A DNA stretch of 35,460 bases, from contig DPCJ01000069.1 in NCBI GenBank assembly GCA_003516705.1, positions 268 to 35,727 on the forward strand, written 5' to 3'. The notes below the pieces were generated by a model. That model saw only the letters and a list, made by a program, of their open reading frames with translations, did no database searches and was not told the DNA's origin. The position numbers and the translations under genes were made by a program. Numbering within the stretch: the first letter of the stretch is position 1; each line of letters opens with the position of its first letter. This DNA comes from Prolixibacteraceae bacterium (GTDB taxonomy: Bacteria > Bacteroidota > Bacteroidia > Bacteroidales > Prolixibacteraceae). This document shows, in pieces, positions 1-6,899 of the stretch.

Positions 1-392
1 TGGGTTTGATTACCGGGTTAATTGTACCGGCATTTGCAAATCCCCGGTTAGGTGTTTCAAGTCATATCGAAGGGGTATTAAACGGTATTTTTCTTATTGT
101 GCTTGGGTTGGTATGGCATAAACTGGCGCTTTCGGATGTGGCGTTGAAAACCACTTACTGGCTTGCGCTTTACGGCACATTTGCCAACTGGTTTGGCATA
201 TTGGTGGCTGCCGTGTTTAATGCCGGCAAAATGCTGGGCGTAATGGCCGGAGGCACCGAAGGTCAGCCGGTAGCCGAGGCAGTGGTTGCTTTTTTTCTTG
301 TTACGCTTTCCATTGCAATGATTATCATCAGTGTGATGGTGCTAATTGGTTTGAAAAAAGGGTTTGCCACCGGAAATCAGGGCGAGATTTAA
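1..392 (+). CDS. Small integral membrane protein, HabA-like, 3' part
   Basis: The reading frame is open from the window edge, so the gene begins upstream and only about 130 C-terminal residues are visible. It has roughly four hydrophobic segments, separated by short polar loops and ending in a basic tail (LKKG). The stretch reading LIVPAFANPRLGVSSHIEGV, followed by a hydrophobic helix with NGIFLIVLGL, resembles from memory the hydroxylaminobenzene mutase (HabA) family of small four-helix membrane proteins. That family is named for rearranging hydroxylaminobenzene to aminophenol, but most homologues have no tested role. The TTG near base 6 is probably internal. The family call is moderate and the enzymatic function is not established. 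Confidence 0.55.
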   Translation, partial: GLITGLIVPAFANPRLGVSSHIEGVLNGIFLIVLGLVWHKLALSDVALKTTYWLALYGTFANWFGILVAAVFNAGKMLGVMAGGTEGQPVAEAVVAFFLVTLSIAMIIISVMVLIGLKKGFATGNQGEI

Positions 393-498
393 AGTTCAGA
401 GTTCAGAGTTCCGGGTTGTGGGTGCAGCGGGTTTCCTGCCCGATGGTCATGCGGGAGAACCGCTGATACATTCAGCCATTGTTTAGTTGTAAAAGAGG

Positions 499-594
499 AG
501 TTTCCTCATGGTTCGTTCCTACGGGTTTGGAATGACAAATGGTTGATGTATTGGAGAAATATCGCTTGCCATTACGAACACCAGTGAGGAATCT
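499..594. repeat. Imperfect inverted repeat (TGAGGAATCT type)
   Basis: Arms at 499-516 and 574-594 are inverted copies of each other: the right arm, read in reverse complement, gives AGATTCCTCACTGGTGTTCGT-like sequence matching AGTTTCCTCA-TGG-TTCGT on the left with small gaps. GGAATGAC lies next to the left arm. From memory this resembles a common intergenic repeat in Bacteroidota that contains TGAGGAATCT, but I could not check this. The whole stretch 393-666 carries no convincing gene, only this repeat, GTTCAGAGTTCCGGGTT-type low-complexity sequence and the AT-rich leader of the first vsr fragment. Confidence 0.45.
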
Positions 595-629
595 TTTTCC
601 TCTTTTTCCCTTCCAACAGCTTTCCCCTC

Positions 630-800
630 CATTTCTAATTTTTAATTTCCCATTTATAATTGCGTTATGGATGTGCACAACACAGCAACGCGCTCCTGCA
701 ACATGAGCCGTATCAAGGGGAAGGATACAAAACCTGAATTGAAAATCAGCGCAGCTAAATGCCGGTGCGGAAGTTTTTGTTTGCAAGCCAACACCGTTCC
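630..800 (+). pseudogene. vsr: vsr 5'-end fragment, copy 1, with AT-rich leader
   Basis: From the ATG at 667 the sequence encodes MDVHNTATRSCNMSRIKGKD then TKPEL, which is the N-terminus of Vsr very-short-patch-repair endonucleases (E. coli Vsr starts MADVHDKATRSKNM). After TKPEL comes a 23-base segment (742-764) not expected in Vsr. Bases 765-785 then read VRKFLFA in another frame, the residues I would expect directly after TKPEL, so more of the gene may survive out of frame. The catalytic part (D of PGKPD, the FxHGCFWH motif) is absent, so this cannot be an active nuclease. The AT-rich leader at 630-666 is shared with copies 3 and 4. Confidence 0.75.
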
Positions 801-999
801 TGGAAAATTTATAAAATACAGCGGTAAACTATTTGCCTTTTGCCGTAAAGTATATTATTGGAATGCAAAATTTAAGCAAAGAGAAAATGAAACTTGAAAA
901 ACAAGCATTTTTAAATCAGTGAGACTTTAATTTTAAGCCATTGGTGTCCGGCAAAAAAATATTCAATCCATTTACAATCCGGTAATATCAATGCAAACA

Positions 1000-1160
1000 C
1001 GATGTGTCGCCCCGATGGGGCTTTGTTTTAACTTTTCCCATCATTTTCTACCATATTGTCGCAGCTATGCTGCTTCTTAAAAAGCGACAGCGTCGCGACA
1101 TTATGGTAGTCAATGAATTATTAAGATTGAGCAAAGCTACGTAGTAGCGACATTATTTTG
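1000..1160. repeat. Interspersed palindromic repeat with GCGACA cores
   Basis: TACCATATTGTCGC (1049-1062) and GCGACATTATGGTA (1095-1108) form a 14-base inverted repeat with one mismatch around a loop that itself contains GCGACAGCGTCGC. TGTCGCCCCGATGGGGC lies just upstream and another GCGACATTA lies near 1147. The clustered GCGACA cores are typical of a dispersed palindromic element. There is no reading frame of note between 900 and 1223, and nothing else is supported in this stretch. Confidence 0.55.
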
Positions 1161-1223
1161 TTTGTTTTTAACCGGACAACAGTGTTTTAAGCAAAAAAAT
1201 AAATAGTTTAATCCAATATCCGG

Positions 1224-2474
1224 CTATGGTTCAAACCTTTTAAAAACCAGGGTAGAATTGTGTCCGCCAAAGCCAAAACTATTACTAACAGCAACTTTCA
1301 CATCTGCCATTATACTTTTGCCGGTAATAATATTTATGGTCGCCGGAATTTCAGGATCAATATGCTGCGTATTGATTGTGGGAGTAATTATTCCCGTTTC
1401 GATAGCTTTAATACACAAAACAGATTCAACGGCCCCGGCTCCGCCCAACATATGTCCGGTCATTGATTTTGAAGCACTTATCATCAGATTTTCAGGGGCC
1501 ATACCAAACACCTTTACCACAGCTTTTATTTCGCTAATATCGCCCGAAGGAGTTGATGTGGCATGGGCATTTAAATAGTTAACCTGCCCGGGTTTTACAC
1601 CTGCTTCTTCCAATGCCAGTTCCATGGCTTTTGCTGCCCCCCGTCCTTCAGGATGCGGAGCTGCAACATGGTAGGCATCGGCCGTCATTGCAGCACCGGC
1701 AATTTCGGCATATATTTTTGCACCGCGTTGTTGTGCATGTTCCAGTTCCTCTAAAATTAATGCTCCTGCTCCTTCTGCCATCACAAACCCATTGCGGGCA
1801 ATATCAAACGGGCAGCATGCTTTTTCCGGGTTATCATTGTTCGTCGACAAGGCTCTCATGCCATCAAATCCTCCTACCCCCGATTCAATAATTCCGGCTT
1901 CCGACCCCCCGGTTACAAACATTTTTGCTTTTCCCAGTTTAATGTAACTGTAAGCATCCATTATCGCCGTGTTCGATGTGGCACATGCCGAGGTAGTTGT
2001 AAAGTTCATCCCCATTAAGCCAAATTTAATGGCAATCATTCCCGATGCCATATTCAACAGCAGTTTAGGGCCAAACATGGGGCTAAAACGCGGTGTACGC
2101 GACAAGGCATATTCCATCACCTCCTTTTCGAACGATGCCATTCCTCCCTGGGCCGAACCCCATATTACACCAATATCATAAGGCGAAATTTGCTCTAAGT
2201 TTATTCCACAGTCGGTTAATGCTTCTCCTGCCGCAACCAAAGCGTATTGCGTAAATAAATCGGTTCGCTGGATATCGGTTCGTTGCAAAAACTTTGAAAC
2301 ATCAAAATCTTTAAGCTCACAGGCAAATTTGGTTTTAAACCTTGTAGTATCAAACCGGGTGATTGGAGCAGCGCCACTTTTCCCATTCACAGCATTATCC
2401 CAAAAGTCATTGATGTTATTTCCTATTGGAGTTAAAGCTCCCATCCCGGTTATCACAACTCTTCTTTCCTTCAT
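1224..2474 (-). CDS. fabF: Beta-ketoacyl-ACP synthase II (KAS II)
   Basis: This enzyme elongates fatty acids in the cytoplasm by condensing malonyl-ACP with acyl-ACP. At 416 residues it is full length. The thiolase-fold Cys-His-His triad is visible: Cys164 in TTTSACATSNTA, His304 in NAHATSTP and His341 in SKSMTGHMLGGAGA, with the conserved Lys336. The start MKERRVVITG is the usual FabF opening. It stands alone, with repeat-rich DNA on both sides and no acpP or other fab genes, so it may be a second paralogue rather than the copy in the main fab cluster. Paralogues of this type also serve aryl-polyene or lipid pathways, but no partner gene here points that way. Confidence 0.93.
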   Translation of the reverse strand: MKERRVVITGMGALTPIGNNINDFWDNAVNGKSGAAPITRFDTTRFKTKFACELKDFDVSKFLQRTDIQRTDLFTQYALVAAGEALTDCGINLEQISPYDIGVIWGSAQGGMASFEKEVMEYALSRTPRFSPMFGPKLLLNMASGMIAIKFGLMGMNFTTTSACATSNTAIMDAYSYIKLGKAKMFVTGGSEAGIIESGVGGFDGMRALSTNNDNPEKACCPFDIARNGFVMAEGAGALILEELEHAQQRGAKIYAEIAGAAMTADAYHVAAPHPEGRGAAKAMELALEEAGVKPGQVNYLNAHATSTPSGDISEIKAVVKVFGMAPENLMISASKSMTGHMLGGAGAVESVLCIKAIETGIITPTINTQHIDPEIPATINIITGKSIMADVKVAVSNSFGFGGHNSTLVFKRFEP

Positions 2475-2703
2475 AAGTTAAGTTTACATTTTTGGTGCAG
2501 CAGGAGACAACAAAGCACCTGAGCAGCAAATATAAACACTTACCGAAAAAAACGAACCTGCCTGTTGTTTATGTTGTGGTATTCCTTTTCCCGCTTGCGG
2601 TTTTAGTGTTGAACCCTGCCTGCTGAGTCTGCGACTGAAAACTTTCTTTTTCATCACGTTGAACACTGAACCCGATAGCTTCGGATTTGAACTTTAAACT
2701 GCC

Positions 2704-2805
2704 ATGGCCGACGTACACAACACCGCTACAAGCTCTTACAATGTGAGCCGTATTACGGGGAAAAATACAAAGACCGAATTGAAAATCAGCGCAGCTAAAT
2801 GCCGG
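2704..2805 (+). pseudogene. vsr: vsr 5'-end fragment, copy 2
   Basis: It encodes MADVHNTATSSYNVSRITGK then NTKTEL, again the Vsr N-terminus, here with the extra Ala of canonical Vsr. It differs from copy 1 mainly at third codon positions (for example GTA/GTG, ACC/ACA, GCT/GCA, TCT/TCC). The same segment GAAAATCAGCGCAGCTAAAT plus GCCGG follows TKxEL as in copy 1, so the two share an already damaged ancestor. The sequence after 2805 is unrelated and no nuclease core follows. It lacks the AT-rich leader of the other copies and is preceded instead by GAACACTGAACCC-type low-complexity sequence. Confidence 0.75.
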
Positions 2806-2869
2806 AAAGAGATGGATTGAGATTGGTTGTGATTGATTGGAAAATCATAAGATCTCAAAACCTGAAACA

Positions 2870-2992
2870 GATGCCAGAGGCATCACATGTTTATAGCAAC
2901 AGCAATGTTCACCAGAAATTCGACTCCGTTCGGAGTCGTACTTTCATTTTCACGATTCTCTTCTATAAACATTCAAATCTGCCGGATTTGTA
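2870..2992. repeat. Triple-hairpin dispersed repeat
   Basis: Three palindromic parts follow one another. First comes GATGCCAGAGGCATC with ACATGTTTATAG (2870-2896). Second is a perfect hairpin CGACTCCG-TT-CGGAGTCG (2921-2938). Third is CTATAAACAT followed by CAAATCTGCCGGATTTG (2963-2990). The outer CTATAAACAT/ATGTTTATAG arms are inverted relative to each other, giving a cruciform-like layout. The layout resembles a REP-like intergenic element. The rest of 2475-3106 contains no gene that I can support. Confidence 0.6.
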
Positions 2993-3106
2993 TCGACGCT
3001 TTTTTCCTGCAACTTTCGTCCCGACTTTAAACCCGGAACCCGGAACTTTAAACATTAAACTTCAACCTTCCAACTCTGGGCTAATCCGGCATCCGGCATC
3101 TCTCTT

Positions 3107-3219
3107 TCATTTTTAATTTTTAATTTTCCATTTTTAATTGTCCTATGGATGTTCACAACACAGCTACACGCTCGTTTAACATGAGCCGCATTTAAGGGGA
3201 AAATACATTACCTGAATTT
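3107..3219 (+). pseudogene. vsr: vsr 5'-end fragment, copy 3, with leader
   Basis: The AT-rich leader at 3107-3144 (CATTTTTAATTTTTAATTTT and onward) runs into ATG at 3145, which encodes MDVHNTATRSFNMSRI and then an in-frame TAA where copies 1 and 2 have AAG or ACG. The decayed GGGGAAAATACATTACCTGAA that follows still aligns with the GKNTKPE part, with an inserted T and a lost A. The fragment ends at about 3219, only nine bases from the stop of the next gene on the other strand. It matches copy 4 exactly over the first 44 coding bases. Confidence 0.75.
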
Positions 3220-3228
3220 AATTGCAGT

Positions 3229-3999
3229 TTACTGCATCGTGTTTATCGACCAGTTTTGTATGTACCAGCCGGTTTTGTTATCTATTTTTCGTACATGCAG
3301 GATAAAATCATTCCACATTTCATCCAGCTCCTTACTGTATTTTTTGTAAAGTTCGCCCTCCAGTTTTCTCATGGCTTCCGGACTTTCAGCGCGGGTCATT
3401 AAAAGCCACATGGGTGTATCGTAGCCAAATGTTACCATGTACATTTCCCATTCGTAAGGTTCTTTTACCCTTTTATAAAATTCGATGTACTTTTTAACTG
3501 CATCGGCTGCTTCTTTTTCGTGTCCTTGTTTCATGGAACAAAAAGTCCACTCGACATAAGGTTTAGAGGCCACCTGAACGGCATTTCCTGATGGATGGTA
3601 AGATAAATCAGGCATCGACATGATTACCCTTGACCGTGTGGTTGAAAGATCGCGAAATGCTTTATCCCCGTCAAAACCATCCTCGTCCTTCATTTTTTTT
3701 GTTATTGCGAACGATTTTGCATTAATGCCGTCAATCGAGCCAAAATTTTCAATCGGAATTACCCAGTAAAAAATATTGTCGTCGGTTGCATAACAAGAAA
3801 TCGGAACATCAAATTTGTGTTTTTTCCAAAGGTCAACCGCCTGTTGCTGTACCTTGTTAAAGGCTGCCAAATCAGAAGGTGACACCATTTCTTCGAAAAC
3901 CACGAAATTAGCGGGAGCAGGCTGTTGAGCCACAGAGTTTACAAACAGAAATCCTGCGAACAGGATACTGAAACCAACAGAAATAAATGCTTTTTTCAT
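3229..3999 (-). CDS. Exported protein of unknown function
   Basis: The 256-residue product starts with a clear Sec signal peptide (MKKAFISVGF, a hydrophobic core, then SVAQQ at about residues 22-26), so the mature protein of about 230 residues should be periplasmic or surface-associated. No lipobox Cys is present. I recognise no family with confidence. The mature part has two regions with alternating aromatic strands and acidic/lysine-rich helices (around 30-100 and 130-240), perhaps a duplicated alpha/beta-barrel-like fold; this is a guess. The gene is isolated: copies 3 and 4 of the vsr fragment flank it as near-identical direct repeats about 1 kb apart, which could reflect mobilisation or recombination. 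Confidence 0.8.
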   Translation of the reverse strand: MKKAFISVGFSILFAGFLFVNSVAQQPAPANFVVFEEMVSPSDLAAFNKVQQQAVDLWKKHKFDVPISCYATDDNIFYWVIPIENFGSIDGINAKSFAITKKMKDEDGFDGDKAFRDLSTTRSRVIMSMPDLSYHPSGNAVQVASKPYVEWTFCSMKQGHEKEAADAVKKYIEFYKRVKEPYEWEMYMVTFGYDTPMWLLMTRAESPEAMRKLEGELYKKYSKELDEMWNDFILHVRKIDNKTGWYIQNWSINTMQ

Positions 4000-4110
4000 T
4001 GTATTAATTTTTTGGTGAAACGCAATAAGTTACAACAAATCGGTTATTTATACAACTTCAGAATCACTGGTTTTAAGAAGTAACGCAACCCGCTCTCCGC
4101 CTTTGCCCTT

Positions 4111-4193
4111 TCCATTTTTAATTTTTAATTTTCCATTTTGATTTGTCCTATGGATGTTCACAACACAGCTACACGCTCGTTTAACATGAGCCG
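4111..4193 (+). pseudogene. vsr: vsr 5'-end fragment, copy 4, with leader
   Basis: The leader (4111-4149) and 44 coding bases from ATG 4150 are nearly identical to copy 3; the coding part is identical base for base. It stops abruptly after AACATGAGCCG, and unrelated AT-rich sequence follows into the start of the nuclease-helicase gene at 4239. It encodes MDVHNTATRSFNMSR only. The sharp end suggests a recombination or insertion junction at about 4194. Confidence 0.75.
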
Positions 4194-4238
4194 ATTTACA
4201 TATATTTTTCCCATATTTGTTTTTATCAATTATAACCT

Positions 4239-6218
4239 ATGAACAGAGCCTATTACTCCGCAACAATCCGAAATTTTCTAAATGCTTCTTTGAACGAAAT
4301 TCTCGGAGAACTTTCTAATAGCAGTGAGTTTGCCGATGAGCAAACACAAAAAGAGGCCTGGAAGTCAGAAATTACCATTTTAAAAAGGATATTAAATCCT
4401 TACGATGGGAAAATCTACTTTGAATTTGCGATTCCTCGAATGGGTAAAAGAATAGATGTTTTGCTAATTATTAAATCCGTTATCTTCATTTTGGAATTCA
4501 AAGTTGGGGAGAAAGAGTATCCAGCTTATGCAATCGACCAAGTAATGGATTATGCACTTGATTTGAAAAATTTTCATGAAACCAGTCACGATAAACTTAT
4601 CGCTCCAATTTTAATTGCAACTCATGCAAAACATGCTAACCAAACTATTTCCTTGACCACTCATAACGACCAAATTTTACTTCCCATTCGAAGTAATTCA
4701 GAATCATTAGCACAAATTATAGAATCTGTTTTGAATTTTTTAGGTGACGAGGATGTCATTCAAATTGAAAGGTGGGAAAATGGACGATATCATCCAACGC
4801 CAACAATTATAGAAGCTGCAATGGCTTTATATAATAATCATTCGGTTGAGGATATTTCACGCAGTGATGCAAGCGCTATCAATCTGACTCAAACTTCTGA
4901 AGCTGTTTCTGAAGTTATTCAACGTTCAAAAGAGAATTCTGAAAAAGCAATTTGTTTTGTGACGGGCGTGCCGGGTGCCGGTAAAACCTTGGTAGGTTTG
5001 AATATTGCCACCAAACATATTGATAAAGAAAGTGAATTATACAGCGTATTTCTTTCTGGAAATGGGCCTCTAGTTGCAATTCTTCAAGAGGCATTAGCTC
5101 GTGATAGAGTGAAGCGGGCTGATAAAAAAGGCCTAAAACTAAAAAAAGGAGAAGCAAGAAGCGAAGTGAAAGCATTCATTCAAATTGTCCATCACTTTCG
5201 TGACGATAGTTTGAAAGATGAAAAACCACCCATTGAGCATGTCGCTCTTTTTGATGAGGCTCAGCGCGCTTGGACTTTAGAGCAAACCGCAAAGTTTATG
5301 AAGGAAAAGAAAGGGAAACCTGAGTTTGACATGTCGGAACCTGAGTTTTTGATTTCATGTTTGGACAGACATTTAGATTGGGCTGTTGTAGTTTGTTTAG
5401 TTGGTGGAGGCCAAGAAATTAACACAGGTGAAGCAGGTATTAGTGAATGGGTTGAAGCATTAGAACGTTCTTTTCCAAAATGGAAAATTTACATATCAAA
5501 CCGGTTAACTGATAGCGAATACAATGCTGAACAAATTTTGAAACGAATTCAGCATAGAGAAAATGTTGAATACTCGAATTCGTTGCATTTGTCAGTTTCG
5601 ATGCGTTCGTTTCGCGCAGAAAATGTTTCACTATTGGTGAAACAAATGCTTGATTTGAATATTAGCGAAGCTAAACATACATTACAAGGCTTAAACGGAA
5701 AATATCCAATCGTTATCACTCGTGATTTATCAAAGGCCAAAAAATGGTTAAAGGAAATAGCCCGAGGTAGTGAACGGTATGGAATAGTTGTTTCGTCACA
5801 AGCTTATCGATTAAAACCACTCGCAATAGATGTTCGCTACAATATTGACCCCATTCATTGGTTTCTCGATGGAAAGGACGATGTCCGTTCTTCATATTTC
5901 CTTGAAGATGTTGCGACTGAATTTCAAGTTCAAGGTTTAGAACTCGATTGGGCATGTGTTGCTTGGGATGCAGATTTTAGATATTCAGAACAGGGTTGGG
6001 AATACCGCTCTTTTGTTGGTAATAAATGGCAAAACATAAACAAAGAGGAAAGAAAAAACTATTTAAAAAATGCGTATCGCGTTTTATTAACTCGTGCTCG
6101 ACAAGGAATGGTAATTGTCATTCCTTCTGGTGATTCTAAAGATCATACAAGATTGCCAGAATTTTATAATGAAACTTTTAATTATTTAAAGGAAATTGGG
6201 TTTGGAATTTTAGAATAA
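4239..6218 (+). CDS. PD-(D/E)XK nuclease fused to Schlafen-group-3-like (DUF2075) helicase
   Basis: This 659-residue protein has two recognisable parts. Residues about 60-115 carry a PD-(D/E)XK nuclease signature: Asp73 in RIDVLL, Glu86-x-Lys88 in ILEFKVG and Gln101 in the following helix. Residues about 235-640 are an SF1-type NTPase of the DUF2075/SLFN-g3 helicase family, with Walker A GVPGAGKT (243-250), Walker B ALFDEAQRAW (336-345), GGGQEINTGE (389-398), SMRSFRAE (454-461), QVQGLELDW (563-571) and a motif VI-like YRVLLTRARQG (613-623). Such proteins likely act on nucleic acid in the cytoplasm, and fusion to a nuclease suggests immunity or RNA/DNA surveillance. The gene is visibly AT-richer than its neighbours and sits just after a vsr fragment, consistent with acquisition. 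The defence role is inferred. Confidence 0.85.
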   Translation: MNRAYYSATIRNFLNASLNEILGELSNSSEFADEQTQKEAWKSEITILKRILNPYDGKIYFEFAIPRMGKRIDVLLIIKSVIFILEFKVGEKEYPAYAIDQVMDYALDLKNFHETSHDKLIAPILIATHAKHANQTISLTTHNDQILLPIRSNSESLAQIIESVLNFLGDEDVIQIERWENGRYHPTPTIIEAAMALYNNHSVEDISRSDASAINLTQTSEAVSEVIQRSKENSEKAICFVTGVPGAGKTLVGLNIATKHIDKESELYSVFLSGNGPLVAILQEALARDRVKRADKKGLKLKKGEARSEVKAFIQIVHHFRDDSLKDEKPPIEHVALFDEAQRAWTLEQTAKFMKEKKGKPEFDMSEPEFLISCLDRHLDWAVVVCLVGGGQEINTGEAGISEWVEALERSFPKWKIYISNRLTDSEYNAEQILKRIQHRENVEYSNSLHLSVSMRSFRAENVSLLVKQMLDLNISEAKHTLQGLNGKYPIVITRDLSKAKKWLKEIARGSERYGIVVSSQAYRLKPLAIDVRYNIDPIHWFLDGKDDVRSSYFLEDVATEFQVQGLELDWACVAWDADFRYSEQGWEYRSFVGNKWQNINKEERKNYLKNAYRVLLTRARQGMVIVIPSGDSKDHTRLPEFYNETFNYLKEIGFGILE

Positions 6219-6283
6219 TACAAATGTTACTCATAATCCGTTGACACGCATTTGAGTTTTGGGTTATTTCATGCCAAAAAACA

Positions 6284-6589
6284 ATGGCGCAAAATATTAG
6301 GTTTAATTATTTGTACCGCGATTCTGGCAATTATAAAAAGTTCGGGTTTAAAGACTTTTCAAATCCTAGTTCAAAAACCCTTATTGAAATTGAAACTGAA
6401 GTCAGAAATAATTTGATCAGTAGTGAATTTTTCTATCCTGAAAAAGTTGGAATACAGAAATTCAGATTTCACCGATATTGTGATGATTTTTCGTGGTATG
6501 AATTTGAAAAGATTGAGTTTGTTAATTCACGAAACCAAAAGCAATCAATCAATGAATTTCTGATTCAATTAGATAAAATGGAGTCTTAG
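6284..6589 (+). CDS. Small protein, probable partner of the nuclease-helicase
   Basis: A 101-residue soluble protein begins MAQNIRFNYLYRDSGNYKKF. It has a central SSEFFYPEKVG segment and a later FSWYEFEKIEF motif, and ends with an amphipathic helix. I recognise this YRDxGNYKxFG ... WHEFE pattern from small unnamed proteins in mobile or accessory regions, but know of no established function. It follows the nuclease-helicase by 65 bases on the same strand and shares its AT-rich composition, so the two are probably co-transcribed and co-inherited. It might be an inhibitor, antitoxin or adaptor of the upstream enzyme; nothing in the sequence decides this. Confidence 0.7.
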   Translation: MAQNIRFNYLYRDSGNYKKFGFKDFSNPSSKTLIEIETEVRNNLISSEFFYPEKVGIQKFRFHRYCDDFSWYEFEKIEFVNSRNQKQSINEFLIQLDKMES

Positions 6590-6899
6590 AATTCCACTCA
6601 ATCCCTCACCTTACTCGCCTTTCAGCCCTTTTCTCCCTTGCCCTGAGGCTTGTTGCTAAAGGTAAAGAATAGCACAAATACTTCATTGACGAAATACAAC
6701 CCGCAATGGATTGAATACAGGTGATGTAATAAAATGCCGGATGCTTTCACTGTACTCAGTCTGCTCCTTTGTTCCCATAGCGGCAATCACCGGCTTGAGG
6801 TTTAAAAATTTCGCCGATATTGAAAACCAGAATTGGTCTGTCTTATTTTTCATCAGCTGTAACCTTCTGTAATTTATTGAGTTTAAACGAATAAAATTT
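6590..6899. other. Intergenic region with no supported gene
   Basis: The 310 bases between the small gene and the Lgt-like gene hold no clear repeat or RNA. A 56-codon frame exists on the minus strand (6853 down to 6683, starting MKNKTDQFWFSISAKF), but it has no convincing ribosome binding site and matches no family I know. The first bases (6595-6640, ATCCCTCACCTTACTCGCC...) look like low-complexity spacer DNA. Confidence 0.4.

Noticed and set aside
6683..6853. 56-codon minus-strand frame between the small gene and the Lgt fusion
   Set aside because: No ribosome binding site or homologue recognised; kept only as a note.
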